Positions 1 through 11,941 of a stretch of 64,000 nucleotides of DNA are shown in pieces. The notes beneath the pieces were generated by a model. The model did not search any database, was not told the origin of the DNA, and saw only the letters and a list, made by a program, of their open reading frames with translations. The stretch is from contig NC_080694.1 in the NCBI RefSeq assembly GCF_030445035.2, positions 70,509,147 through 70,573,146 of the forward strand, given 5' to 3'. The stretch is from Dasypus novemcinctus (Eukaryota > Chordata > Mammalia > Cingulata > Dasypodidae). Positions within the stretch are counted from its first letter, which is position 1; the number at the start of each line of letters is the position of its first letter. The translations under genes and the position numbers were made by a program.

Positions 1-1000
1 GGGTTTCATGCTGGTTTCCAGATTTTATTGTTTGACTAAGAAAAATGGAAATTTAAATCATATATACATATATATTATTCTAAGGGGGAAATGTTATATT
101 TTTCTATTTCTATAAGAGATGAATACAGTGAATACTTTTTTATTGGCAATGATTGAATTCATCTCTTTCAGAAGACAGTTACTTTCTCTTCTGAGTAATT
201 CAAATGAAATCTGGCCCTTGTGAAACCCTGGATGTCTTAAATCTATTGAAATATCAGGTTAAATACATTCCAAAAGATATGTTTAAACTAAAATACTTTT
301 GCATACTTTTGAGGTGCCTGAGAAAAAAGACTTCATCATTTGCAATGAAATCATGTTCAGAATTAGTTTACAATTTTTTAGAATAAATGCTTATAAGGCT
401 GACATAAAACCATCTCAAAAGAATTGGGAAAGTTTCTTGATCTTTTGCTTGCATTTTTGAACATTGTGAATTCTTTCTAAATTCTAGAGTATATAAATAT
501 CAACAGTATGAAACACTACTGTATTACAAAAATTAACATATTACTTTAGTATAGTAATGTACTTAAGTGAAATGATTGAAGCTTTAGGAATACATAGAAA
601 CCAACATAATTTGTATGAAATTTTGAAGTAAATTAAATATTTTTGAACATGCTTCTTCAACAATCAGTGTTATATTTTTCAATTCAATACAAAGCACTAT
701 GGTTACTCTAAACTCAATATTTTCAAATTCACATACTTAAAGTTATGCAAGCTGGAACTTCCCTGTCAAAATTACTGGCTGCCAAATTTGTACCTGTTTC
801 TTCAGCTGTACATTTTGATATTTAGAATTTTTAAATTTATGTAAAGTAGATTTTTTAGAATATACTATATTCACTGTCATAGTTAAGCAGAATGTAATTA
901 TAAAATTTGTTGTGTAAAGTGAATGTTTGGGTTGCAATACAGTATTCATATAAAGCAATGATATTAATGTTATGAAAAAATCTTATTAAAATGCAACAAT
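1..1000. other. AT-rich DNA, nothing recognised
   Basis: AT-rich sequence with only short chance reading frames (about 60-70 codons, no recognisable motif). I see no gene, RNA or repeat family that I can name. The old L1 sequence begins at about position 1000. Confidence 0.5.
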
Positions 1001-1374
1001 GGTCATACAGCATGGTACTAGCATAAGGATATATACATATATCAATGAAATAGAATCAAGATCTCAGAAATATACCCTCATATCTATAACTAATTGATAT
1101 TTGGTAAGAGTGATAAGTCCACTTAAGTGGGAAAGAATAGTCTCTTAAACAGATGTTGGGACAACTGGATATCCATATGCAAAGAAATGAAGGAGAATCC
1201 TTATCTCACACCATACACAAAAATTAACTCCTACTGGACAAAGACCTAAATATAAGAACCAGTACTATAAAATCCCTAGAAGAAAACCAGGGAAGAATCT
1301 TCAGGTGCTTATATTATGTAATAATTTCTTAGACTTGACACTCAAAGCACAAGCTAGAAAAGAAAAAAATAGAT

Positions 1375-1814
1375 TGTGGGAAGCTGCCTCTGGCACAGGT
1401 GTTGTATTGGCCATCTTGTTGCTAAACGCTATTTTTAGATACTAACCCAGTTAGGTTTCTATTTCCCCACCCTCGCTGAAGCAATTAAGTTTCTATTCTT
1501 ATGCCACTCCCTCGGGCTCCAATCTAGCACTCCCTAAAGAGCACGAAAGTCTTTCTGCAGATGTTGCCAAATAACCATCTGCACGTGCATGTGGCACGAG
1601 AATCAAAATCTAGTTAACCAATCATTTACTGACACATGTGTTGTCATCAGTATATACCACTTCATTCATCCCTGGCTATAAATACCCCTGATTGACCCTC
1701 AATAAATGAGACTTGATCAGAATTCTGTCTTGTCTCCATTCTTTTTGTCTCTTGTCCCTTTTCATTCCCACTCCCTCCCTCAGGTCTTGGTTCGACTGAT
1801 CGCAGGTCGGGTCA
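1375..1814 (+). mobile_element. Solo LTR, 440 bp, class II (ERVK/beta-like) type
   Basis: The element begins with TG at 1375 and ends with CA at 1814. A perfect 6-bp target duplication, ATAGAT, flanks it at 1369-1374 and 1815-1820. It carries a TATA box (TATAAATA, 1677-1684) and a polyadenylation signal (AATAAA, 1701-1706) 24 bp apart start to start, followed by a pyrimidine-rich U5, so transcription would run on the plus strand. A 6-bp duplication is typical of class II (betaretrovirus-like) elements. The element lies inside the ORF2 part of an old L1, and the L1 reading continues directly after it. No internal viral genes are present, so it is a recombination product of a former provirus. 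The exact family name is unknown to me. Confidence 0.88.
1677..1706 (+). promoter_or_regulatory. LTR core promoter and polyadenylation signal
   Basis: TATAAATA at 1677-1684 and AATAAA at 1701-1706 lie within the 440-bp LTR. This spacing implies a very short R region. It is the usual pattern where a retroviral polyA signal sits just after the TATA box. Activity cannot be judged from sequence. Confidence 0.6.
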
Positions 1815-2994
1815 ATAGATAACTGGGACTTCATCAAAATTAAAAACTTTTGTCCATCAAAGGACTTTATCATGAATATGAAAAGACAATCTAGTCAATA
1901 GTAGAAAATATTTGGAAACCATGTATCTAATAAGGATTTAATATCCAGGCTGTATTAAGAAATCCTACAACACAATGATAAAGAGACAAACATCTCAATT
2001 TAAAATGGTCAAAAAAATTGGACAGACACTTCTCCAAAGAGGATATACAAATTGGTAAAAGGTACCTGACTTGAAAAGATAATCAACATTGCTAGCTATT
2101 AAGGAAATGCAACTGAAAGCCACAATGAGATACCCATTCAATGACTAGAATAGCTACTGATTTTTTAAAAATTTACAAATGTTGGAGAGGATATGAAGAA
2201 ATTGGTACACTCATGCATTGCTTGTGGGAATGTAATGTGTTGCAGCCAGAGTGGAACACATTTTACCATATCCTCAGAAATTTAAATATAGAATTACTCA
2301 TATGACTCAGCAATCTGACTACTAGATATATACCTGCAGGAACTGAAACCAGGGACTAAAACAGATATTTGCATTCTGATGTTCATCGTAGCCATTCACA
2401 CTTGCCAAAAGATGGAGGCAACCCAAGTGTCCACCAGCCAATGAATGGATAAACACAATATGGAATATAAACAGAATAATATTCAACATTAAAAGAGAAT
2501 GAAGTTTTTTTCATGTGACAGCATGGATGAAACTCGAAGACATCATGTTGAGTGAAATAAGTCAGACACAAATGGACAAATATTGTATGGTCTCACTGAT
2601 ATGAAATAATTAGAATAAGCAAACCCATAGAGTAAGAATCTAGAATATAGGTAAGCAAGTGTTTCTTTGGGGGGTAGGGAATGGGATGTCAATGCAGATA
2701 TTGTATTCTTTTTGATTAAGTTAACTCTGATAACAGATGGTGATAATAACAGCACTCTGTGTTGAATGTAATTAACAGCACTGAATTATATATGTGAATG
2801 AACTATAAAACAAAATGCACCCTCTTGCAACTAAAGAACTACTGTTAATAGTACAATTATATTACTGAAGTATAACAAACATTTCATATTAATGCAAATT
2901 GTTAAATACAAGCTGGCTTATGAGAACTCTACATTTTATATAGTTTATGCATTCTTTCTTTCTGTACAACTTCTCTTACAAAAAATTAATTTAA

Positions 2995-3194
2995 AAAATA
3001 TAAGTGAAATAGTATATGAACATAATGAAAATTTGAATTATGATATAGATATTATAAACAGCAACCAAATGAGATCCTGTAGCTGGTAAACACAATAACT
3101 GAAATGAAATATTCAGTCAAGGGGCTCAAAAGTAGATTGGAGGAAGCAGCAGAAAAGATCAGCAAACTTGAGATAATGCAATAGAAATTACCCA
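2995..3194 (+). repeat. L1M/HAL1-like ORF1 relic, left part
   Basis: This resembles the coiled-coil segment of an L1-type ORF1 ('INSNQMRSCSW', then sequence like 'GLKSRLEEAAEKISKLE'). It stops at 3194 and resumes at 14352. The 12-bp string AGAAATTACCCA is present at both break points (3183-3194 and 14352-14363), as expected for the target duplication of the inserted material. Stops interrupt the frame, so it is not functional. Confidence 0.65.
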
Positions 3195-3360
3195 GGCTAT
3201 GTAGCAGTGCTCCAAAATGTATTCACCAAATGCAATGAATGTGCCACAATGATGAAAGGAGATGTTGATATGGGAGGAAGGGGGTCAGGTGGGCTGTGGA
3301 GTTTATGGGAACCTCTTATATTTTTTAATATAACATAGGGTGTGATCTGTATATCTTTTT
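3195..3360 (+). repeat. Plus-strand L1 3' end, left part
   Basis: This matches the 3' terminus of the xenarthran long-3'UTR L1, seen also at about 24795-24956, 51655-51835 and, in reverse, 3420-3540. Shared features are the 'GCAGTGCTCCAAAATGT' block, a G-rich stretch, then 'TAATATAACA' and a tail. The tail is broken by the minus-strand L1 at an 11-bp duplication (TATATCTTTTT, 3350-3360 and 14122-14132). The rest of the tail and a second L1-type 3' end lie at 14133-14351. Confidence 0.7.
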
Positions 3361-4690
3361 ATTTTTATTTTTTATTTTTTATTTTTTTATTTTTTGTCTT
3401 TATTCATTTTTTTAATATTACATTTAAAAAATATGAGGTCCCCATATACCCCCCACCCCCTCACCCCACTACTCCCCCCATAGCAACATTCTCCTTCATC
3501 ATCATAAGACATTGACTGCAATTGGTGAATACATCTCTGAGCATCGCTGCATCTCATGGTCAATGCTCCACATAATAGCCCACACTCTCCCACGTTCCAT
3601 TCAGTGGGCCAAGGGAGGACATACAATGTCCAGTAACTGTCCCTGCAGCACCACCCAGGACAGCTCCAAGTCCCAAAAACATCTCCACATCTCATCTCTA
3701 CCTCCCATTCCCTACCCCCAGCAGCCACCATGGCCACTTTGTCCACAACAATGCCACATTTTCTCGATTACTAATCACAATAGTTTATGAATAGAATATC
3801 AGTAAATCCACTCTAATCCATATTCTATTCCTCCATCTTGTGGACCTTGGATTGGTTGTGTCCATTCCACTTCTGTGTCAAGAGGGGGCTTAGATTCCAA
3901 ATGGATGCTGGATGGAATCCTCCTGCTTTCAGTTGTAAGCACTCTTGGCTCCATGGTGTGGTCGATGACATTCTTCAACTCCATGTTAGCTGAGTGGGGT
4001 AAGTCCAATAAGCCAGAGTGTAGGAGCTGAAGTCTGTTGAGGCTCAGGGCCTGGCTATCATATGGTCAGTCCAGAGATTCAGATCCCCTGGGTATATATT
4101 AAACCCCAACACCAACTACAGTTCTGGTAAAAGTAACAGGAGAGGCTTGTGAAAAAAGATCACATCTGAGTCCAGCTCCATCACACATAAACACAAACTC
4201 CAAAGAAGGGCCAAATGATATGACACTGAACTCCATCTGCCATGACCATAAAACCTGTGTGTCTCTGTAGCCCTCAGAATGACCAATACCTGGGGTTGTA
4301 TCTACTTTATCTGTCTCTGGGACTCTGCTCAGGTGTGCATAAGGGCAACCCCTCTGATAGCACCCAGACTCTTCTTTTAGACACTCATAGCCATATAAAC
4401 TCATTTGTCCTTTCCATTTCCCCCTTAATTTAGGTCAAAAAGCATTTTTAACTCCTGTTATTATATGTAGACAGAGATATTCTGCTGGTCAGAGTTGAAC
4501 CTTTTATTCAAGGTCATTTTCTAGTTACATCATCAGTTGGTACTTGGTAGTAATTCCTCGGTGCCAGAGAGACTCATCCCAGGAGTCATGTCCCATGCTG
4601 GGGGGAAGGCAACAAATTTACCTGCTGAGTTTGGCTTTGAGACTGGCCATATTTGAACAACACAGAGGCTCTCAGGAGGTAACTCTTAGG

Positions 4691-5562
4691 TGCGGCGGTT
4701 TGCTTGGTCGGTAGAGGTGGGGTATAGCTGCGGACGAGGGGTTGGTCCAGCTTTGGACAAGGGGTCGGTCCCGCTTGGGATGAGGGGTCGGTCCCACTTG
4801 GGACGAGGGGTCGGTCCGGCAGCAGACGAGGGGTCGGTCTCACAGGGGTTGCGTGGTTCGGCTGACGGGGTCGCCCGGCAAAGCCGACGATGAGGGGGTC
4901 GCCCGGAGAAGCAGGCGATGAACTGGGGACAAGGGAGGCCAGGCCCTTGTTGGGGGCTCTCAGGACTGGAGGGCGCATGGCAGAAGAACTACCGTGGAGA
5001 CGAGGTAAACACGCAAGTCCAACTTTATTGAGGGAGAGGCAAAAGTTTTATAGGGGCTGGGGAAGGCTGATTGGTCAAAGCCACACCCTGTTCTGATTGG
5101 TTGCTGGAGAAAGGTCAGTGGGAGGTACTGGAAGGGGGAGGGGTGGTGGTTAGGGATTGGCTGTTGCTGTTGCTGGGGGAAGGGGCAGGGTTTAGGGATT
5201 GGTGGCTGCTGTTGCTGGGGTGGAGGGCAGACTTGAGTTTCCCGCCCACGCCTGGCTGTTGCTGCTGTCGGGGGGGGGGGGGGCGGGGAAGGGCAGACTG
5301 GAATTTTCTGCCCTGCGCCTGCGCAGGGAGAAAGAAGAAGGCATCGTGTGGCACCATCGGGGAGGAGGGGCGGCCACGGAGGCATGGCTGCCGAGAAGGG
5401 GAGACCCGAGGGCACTCTGCGCCCATGCCGAGCTTCCTTCAGGGGTGGCGGTGGGCCCGACCAACCACCCTATTACAGGGGCAGCGGTTTGGAATAGGCC
5501 TACTGCGGCCGCCGCCCCCCGCCAGGTCAGTAAACCACACTTCAGCCCAAGGGGCGACCGCA
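4691..5562 (-). mobile_element. Solo LTR, 872 bp, CpG-rich, class II type
   Basis: The ends are TGCGGC...ACCGCA, giving a TG...CA element with a short terminal inverted repeat. A perfect 6-bp duplication, CTTAGG, flanks it (4685-4690 and 5563-5568). On the minus strand a TATAAAA motif (about 5047-5053) is followed by CAATAAAG (about 5024-5031), so transcription runs on the minus strand, the same way as the host L1. The element is far richer in G+C and CpG than its surroundings, with a run of about 14 G near 5269-5282 and tandem units at 4728-4850. The intact CpGs argue for a young insertion. A paralogous empty site at about 30780-30805 confirms both ends. Confidence 0.88.
4728..4850. repeat. 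Minisatellite within the LTR (about 25-bp units)
   Basis: About five imperfect units share the core GACGAGGGGTCGGTCC, with variable spacers such as CACTTGGGAC. They lie downstream of the polyA signal in the LTR orientation, hence in U5 or leader-type sequence. Confidence 0.7.
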
Positions 5563-7100
5563 CTTAGGCATACTGCTGCTCTAGGCTTTGTTCTTATTTC
5601 AGGTGCACAGGCTCACAAGCATAGTCATTAGTATCAGGGGCTCATTGTTGGACCTTCATTCATTTTTGGTCTTTGCCATTGCATTTGGGAGATTGTTGCT
5701 GTTCCTTTAGGGACTGTGATAGAGCTGCCCTGGCTAGGAACTCAGCACTCCTCCGTTGTTGTTTTTAATTGTTTCCACTATGAAAATATCCAAACACTTT
5801 GATGTACCCTGGATATATGTCCTGGAGAACTCCCTGCCAACCATGTGTCCCCTGTCAATAACATCCCACACCAGTATTCCTCCCCTGCCATTGTTGAACC
5901 TCTCTGTGATCCAAAACTTCCCAAAAAGTGAAGCCCAATATATTGCCAGGTTCTCTTAATAGTAAAATTGAATATGGTGATGAGTTTAAAGGTTAAATAT
6001 AGAATACCTATTACTTTGGAAAAATTCCACATCCTATTTTTTTTTCTAATTATTAATCTTATGTTCACAAGAGTTTTAGATCACAGTAAGTAATTCAGAT
6101 ATACAATTTGCAGTACTCTCACATATCCAACATAAAAACTGTTCCCTTCCATAGCAATAATCTTCTAACATATTCATACCATATTTACTGAAACTGATGT
6201 ACAGATATTGAGACAATAGCTTTCAAACAAGGTAACATTTGTGTTTACATTGTAGTTTATATTTTAGACTATACAATTTTCTAAATTTTTAGTTATCTTA
6301 TATTTTACATTATGATTTACATTTTAGCCTGTAAGCCCCTATATATTTTTGGTGTAATTTTACATGTCTTATATCCATCCTTGCGTACTCTTGTGGAACA
6401 CTTCTATTGTCCACAAAGTTACATTGGTTCCATCTATTCAACACCTCTTTCCCCCTCCCCTTAGGGCCCACAGTGACAGTCAATCTTCATTTCTTGAAGA
6501 GCCATGTTCAGAGACTTTTGCAACAGTGTTGAGGGCTTCACATACTCAACTGCCCTAATGCCCTGGGAGCCACCATTTCTCTTGAGAGATACAATTCCCT
6601 CTACTTGATGGCATCAATCCTCCCCAGGATGTGAGTATGCCTCCACTCTCATTATATGGGTCTTTACTCAATGATATAACCCACTCTGGCAAAATGAGCA
6701 TTCACATATGCACTAGGAGTCTGCCCTTTGTCAGGTTATCCCCTTTAAGTATGTTAAACAGATAACTTTCCTTATTATATTTTTGAAAAGGTTTTCTCAG
6801 CATTACACTCTCAATGAACACCTGACAATCTCCTATGTTCATATGTTGCCCCACCCTCCCCCCAATTCCTTAGGCAATATTACCCAACCGCCCATCCCTA
6901 ACCCCCCTCAAGCCCACAAAGCCCCACCCAAAGGTAACCCTATGCCCCCATTTTATCCCTTCCTTGTACACATACTTACCTCCAGCTTATCATACATTTC
7001 ACCCATGTAAATGTCAGCTTACATCCTTCCTCTACCCCCCTATTTCCTGTAAGCCTATCATCCAGTTTCTAGCTCTCTGAGGCAGCTTGGTGTACTTAGT

Positions 7101-10100
7101 TCATATAATTGAAGTCATGTAGTATTTGTCCTTCAAAGCCTGGGTTGCTTCACTCAACATAAGGTTCTCAAGATTCATCCATGTTATCACGTGTGTTTGT
7201 AGTGTGTTTGTTCTTAAAGCTGAGTAGTATTCCATTGTGTGTATATACCACATTTTATTTATCCATTCATCTGTTGATGGGCAGTTGGGTTGATTCCAAC
7301 TTTTGGCAATAGTGAACAATGCTGCTATCAACATTGGTGTGCATATATCGGGTTGTGTCCTTGTTTTCATTTCTGCTGGGTATATACTCAGCGATGGAAT
7401 TGCTGGGTCATATGGCAAATCTATGGTTAGTTTTTGGAGAAACGGCCAAACTGTCCTCCAGAATGGTTGGATCCTTCTGCATTCCCACCAGCAGTGGATG
7501 AGGGTTCCCATTTCTCCACATCCTCTCCAGCATTTATAGTCTTCTGTTTTTTTCATAGCTGCCAATCTTATGGGAGTAAGACGGCATCTCATTGTAGTTT
7601 TGATTTGCATCACCCTGATATCTAGAGATTTGGAGCATTTTTTCATGTGCTTTTTAGCCATTTGTATTTCTTCTTTGGAGAAGTCTCTGTTTAAATCTTT
7701 TTCCCACTTTTTAAGTGAGTTGTTTATCTTTTTATTTTCAAGATATAGTAGTTCTTTATATATGCAAATTATAAGTCTTCTATCCGATATATGGTTACCA
7801 AATATTTTCTCAAAATTGTGTAGTCTCCCTTTTCACTTTCTTGACAAACTCCTTTGAGGTGCAGAAAGCTTTAATTTGAGGGATCCCATTTATATATTTG
7901 TTATTTTGCTGCTCATGCTTTTGGTGTGAAGTTCATGAAACCATTTCCTATTACAATTTCTTGTATATGCTTCCCTACACTGCTTTCCAAAGTCTTTAGG
8001 GTCTTGGCTCTTATATTTAGGTCTTTGATCCATCTTGAGTTGATTTTTGTATAAGGTGTGAAATGGTAATCCTCTTTCATTCTTTTACCTATGGATATCC
8101 AGTTCTCCAGGCACCATTTGTTGAAGAGGCCATTCTCTCACAGTTGAGAGGGTTTGGTGGCTTTATTGAATATTATGTGGCTATATATATGAGGATCTAT
8201 ATCAGAACTCTCACTTTAGTTCCATTGGTCTTTGTGTCTCTCCTTGTGCCTATACCATGCTGTTTTCACCACTGCAGCTTTGTAGTATGTTTTGAAGTCA
8301 GATAGTGTGATTCCTCCAATGTCATTTTTCTTTTCAAATATGTCTTTGTATATTTGGGGCCTCTTTCCTTTCCAAATAAATTTCATAGTTTTTCTAGTTC
8401 CTTAAAGAATGCTGTGTTGATTTTTATTGGGATTGCATTGAGTGTGTAGATCAGTTTTGGTAGAATAGACATCTTAATAATATTAATCTTCCTATCTATG
8501 AACAGGGATTATTCTTCCATTTATTTAGGTCTTCTTTGGTTTCCTTGAACAATCTTCCATAGTTCTCTGTGTACAAGTATTTTACATCTTTAGTTAAATT
8601 TATTCCTAGGTATTTGATTTTTTTATTGACTATTGTAAATGGTTTTGTTTCTTGATTTCCTCCTGGTCTTGCTCATTATTGCTGTACAGAAATGCTACTG
8701 ATTTTTGCGCATTGATCTTATAACCTGCGACTTTACTAAACTCATTTATGAGTTCTAGAAGCTATGTTGTAGACCTCTCAGGGTTTTCTATGTATAGGAT
8801 CATGTCATCTGCAAATAATGAAATTTTGACTTCTTCCTTTCCAATTTGAATGCCTTTTATATCTGGTTCTTGCCTCAGTGCTCGAGCAAGTACTTCAAAA
8901 ACAATGTCAAATAGAAGGGGAAAGAGTGGGCATCCTTGTTTTGTTCCTGATCTTAGAGGGAAGGATTTTAGGATTTCACCATTGTAAACAATGTTGGCTG
9001 TGGTTTTTTCATATATACTCTTTATCATGTTCAAAAAATTTCTTTGTATTCCAATCTTTGGAGTATTTTTATCAAGAAAGGGTGCTGTATTTTGTCAAAT
9101 GTTTTTTCTGCATCTATAGATATAATCATGTGATTTTTTTCCTTCAATCTGTTTATATGGTGTATCACATTGATTGATTTTCTTATGTTGAACCATCCTT
9201 GTATACCTGGAATGAATCCCACTTGGTCATGGTGTATAATTAATTTGATGTGCTGTTGAATATGGTTTGCAAGTATTTTGTTGAGGATTTTTGCGTCTAG
9301 GTTCATTAGAGAAATTGGTCTGTAATTTTCCTTTCCTGTGGTGTCTTTATTTGGCTTTGGTACTAGGGTAATGTTGGCTTCATAGAATGAGTTAGATAAT
9401 GTTCCTTCCATTTCAATTTTTTGGAAGATTTTCAGCAGGATTGGTATTAGTTCTTTCTGGAAGGTTTTGTGGAATTCACCGGTGAAGCCGTCTGGCCATG
9501 GGCTCTTCTTAGTTGGGAGGTTTTTAGTGACTGATTCTATCTCTTTACTTGTGATTGGTTTGTTGACATCATCAATTTCTTCTTTCATCAATATAGGCTG
9601 CTTATGTCTTTCTAGAAATTTGTCCATTTCCTCTAAATTGTCTTTCTTGTTGGAATATAGTTTTTCAAAGTATCCTCTTATGAGAGTCTTTATTTCTGTG
9701 GGTTCAGTGGTAATATCTCCTTTGTCATTTCTTATTTTGTGATTTGCATCTTCCCTCTTTTTTTTTTTTTTGTTAGTCTCACTAAGGGTTTGTCAATTTT
9801 ATTGATCTTCTGAAAGAATCAGCTATTGGTTTTGTTTATCTTTTCAGGTGCTTTCTTATTTTCTATTTCATTTAGTTCTGCTCCTATCTTTGTTCTTTCT
9901 TTCTTTCTTTCTTCTTCCTGTGGTGTTACTTTGTTCTTTTCCTAATTCCTCCAAATGTGCAGTTAGTTCTTCAATTTTTGCTCTTTCTTCTTTTTTGATG
10001 TGTGAATTTATGGCTATAAATATCCCTCTCAGTATTGCTTTTGCTGCATCCCATAAGTTTTGGTATGTTGTGTTATCATTGTCATTAGTTTCATGGTAGT

Positions 10101-10913
10101 TATTAATTTCTTTTGAGATTTCCTCTTTGACCCACTGTTTTTCTAAGAGTGTGCTGTTTAATTTCCATATCTTGGTGTGAAATCTGGGCCTCTGTCCCTT
10201 GCAGATTTCCAGCTTCACTCCACTGTGGTCAGAGATACTATTTTGTTTGATTTCGATATTTCTGAATTCATCGAGCCTTTCTTTGTGGCCTATCATATAG
10301 TTTATCTTGGTGAATGATCCATGTGCACTTGAGAAAAATGTATATCCTGCTGTATTTGAGTGTAATGATCTGTATATGTCTATTAGACCCAGCTCCTCTA
10401 ATATACTGTTCAAATATTTTGTTTGCTTGGTGATTCTCTTTTGAGATGTTCTCTCCAAAGTTGATAGTGGTATATTAAATCTCCCACTATAACTGTAGCT
10501 GCATCTATTCTTTCACTTAGTTTTTCCAGTGTTTGCCTCACGTATTTGGAGGCACCCTTGTTAGGAGCATAAATATTTATGATTGTTCATTCTTCTTGAG
10601 AGATTGTCCCTTTCACTGATATGTAGTATCCTTCCTTGTCTCTCACAATTGTTTTGCATTTAAAGTCTATTTTGTCTGATATTAATATAGCTACTCTTGC
10701 TTTTTTTTGGTTATTGTTTGCTTGTAAGATTGTTTTCCAGCCATTCATTTTCAGCCTCCATGAATCCCTGGGTCTAAGATGAGTTTCTTGTAAACAGCAT
10801 ATAGATGTGTCATATTTCCTCATCCAATGTCCCAGTCTGAATCTTTTGATAGGTGAGTTTAATCCATTAACATTCAGTATTATTACTTTCAAGGAATTAT
10901 TTATGTTAGCCAT
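7101..10913 (-). pseudogene. L1 ORF2 (endonuclease-reverse transcriptase), disrupted
   Basis: ORF2 encodes the endonuclease and reverse transcriptase of L1. Reading from the ATG at 10913 (MANINNS...), the endonuclease start shows LNVNGLNSP and the QETHL motif, and its end shows SDHSGV (within 9868-10458). The reverse transcriptase has the palm block YRPISLMN (9031-9627) and the catalytic FADD motif (8762-9034). The cysteine-rich C-terminus runs to the stop at 7101 and includes [11 protein letters not shown] and the final block ending [10 protein letters not shown]. The span is 3813 nt, exactly divisible by three, about 1270 codons, close to the 1275 of human L1. Several frameshifts and stops split it into five recognisable pieces, so no full-length protein is made. 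Confidence 0.92.
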
Positions 10914-10984
10914 ATTTTGATTGGACTTGTGTTTGTCATATTTTGTTTGTTTTTTTCCTTCTCTTTTTGTCTTTTTTGTTGCTC

Positions 10985-11941
10985 TCACAGTCTCCTCCAA
11001 CTCTGCCTCTGCTCTTTTTTCTGTTCTTCCTGCAGAATTCCCTTTAGTATTTCTTGAAGGGGCGGTTTCTTGTTGGCATACTCTTTCAATTTTTGTTTGT
11101 CTGTGAATATTTTGAACACACCATCATTTTTTAATGCTAGTTTAGCTGGGTAGAGTATTTCTGGTTGGTAATTTTATTCTTTTAGTACCTTGACTATATC
11201 ATACCACTGCCTTCTTGCCTCCAGGGTTTCAGATGAGAAATCAGCAGTTAATCTTATGGAGCCTCCCTTGTATGTGATGGTTTTCTTTTCTCTTGTTGCT
11301 TTTAGAATTTTCTCTTTGTCTTGAGCATTGGATAATTTGCCAAGTATATGTCTTGGGGTGGGCCTTTTGGGGTTTAAGATGCTTGGGGTGTGTTGTGATT
11401 CCTGGACATGTACATCCATCTCTCTCAGTAGATTTGGGAAGTTTTCAGCCATTATTTCCTGCAACACCCCTTCTGCCCCCTTTCCCTTCTCTTCTCCTTC
11501 TGGGATGCCTATAATATGTAAGTTTGTGCATTTTGCATTGTCCTTCAAGTCTCTAAGTCCTAGCTGGATTTTTTTCTATCTTTTTATTGGTCAATTCTAC
11601 TATCTGTGTACTGTCTTCCACATCACTAATTGTTTCCTATGCCTCTTCTAATCTGCTGCTATTTGCCGAGAGTGTATTTTTGTTTTCTTGAACTGTGGTG
11701 TTCATTCCCATCGTATCTGTTATCTTTTTATGTATGTCTGCAATTTCCTCTCCAAGTGTTTTCTTCATATTGTTAAACTCTTCCTTTAAGTTGATTAAGT
11801 TGGTCTCTAATATGTTTTGAGATCTTTAATTACCTGTCTGATGTTCTGCTCCCCTTCCTGGTTTTTAGTTTGTTCATTGGATTCAGCCATGTTTTCCTGA
11901 TTTTTGGTTTGGTTTGTAGTTTTTTGATGCTATCTGGTCAT
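10985..11941 (-). pseudogene. L1 ORF1 (RNA-binding chaperone), disrupted
   Basis: ORF1 encodes the trimeric RNA-binding protein of the L1 particle. Taking the ATG at 11941 the frame begins MTR and meets a TAG at codon 4. A later ATG at 11890 (MAESNEQ) re-enters the same frame. The coiled-coil region lies at about 11550-11890. The RNA-recognition and C-terminal domains lie at 11174-11548 (IIGIPEGEE, then 'RHILGKLSNAQDKEKIL' and ARRQWYDI). A further stop at about 11174 precedes sequence (NYQPEILYPAKL) that is still typical of ORF1. The natural end is the TGA at 10985-10987, giving 318 codons against 338 in human L1. The gap to the ORF2 start is 71 bp. Premature stops make it non-functional. Confidence 0.85.

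Larger units (their letters stand above)
1001..2990 (+). repeat. Old L1 3' portion (ORF2 C-terminus and 3' UTR), split by a solo LTR
   Basis: On the plus strand this reads like the end of LINE-1 ORF2 and its 3' UTR: the stretch for 'KDW..FIKIKNF' with 'KGLYHEYEKTI'-type sequence, the block matching 'NVGEDMKKLVHSCIACGNVM', and the closing block about a hypothetical 'MDETRRHHVE' followed by a 3' UTR. Many stops and frameshifts make it non-functional. An LTR interrupts it at 1375-1814. It ends in an A-rich tail near 2990. The type is an old mammalian L1, clearly more decayed than the minus-strand L1 to its right. Confidence 0.8.
3361..7100 (-). other. Long L1 3' UTR (about 2.8 kb plus a nested LTR)
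   Basis: Everything between the ORF2 stop (7101) and the A-tail behaves as one 3' UTR. Partial copies of the same sequence stand alone elsewhere: 29565-31385 (minus), 23690-24956 (plus) and 32597-33300 (plus). The copy at 29565-31385 runs straight through the point where this one is interrupted by the LTR, giving an empty-site paralogue. Removing the LTR and one 6-bp duplication leaves about 2.8 kb, several times the length of the human L1 3' UTR. Minus-strand frames of roughly 70-120 codons lie inside it (3799-4008, 3387-3746, 4099-4404). None has a recognisable domain. Confidence 0.75.

Noticed and set aside
3387-3746. 119-codon minus-strand frame
   Set aside because: It lies in the L1 3' UTR and runs into the A-tail. 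The related plus-strand copy has stops in this frame, so there is no support for coding.
5071-5631. 186-codon plus-strand frame and several overlapping frames of 100-150 codons
   Set aside because: They lie in the GC-rich LTR, where stop codons are rare by composition. They have no domain, run off the LTR end, and are found in several frames on both strands at once.
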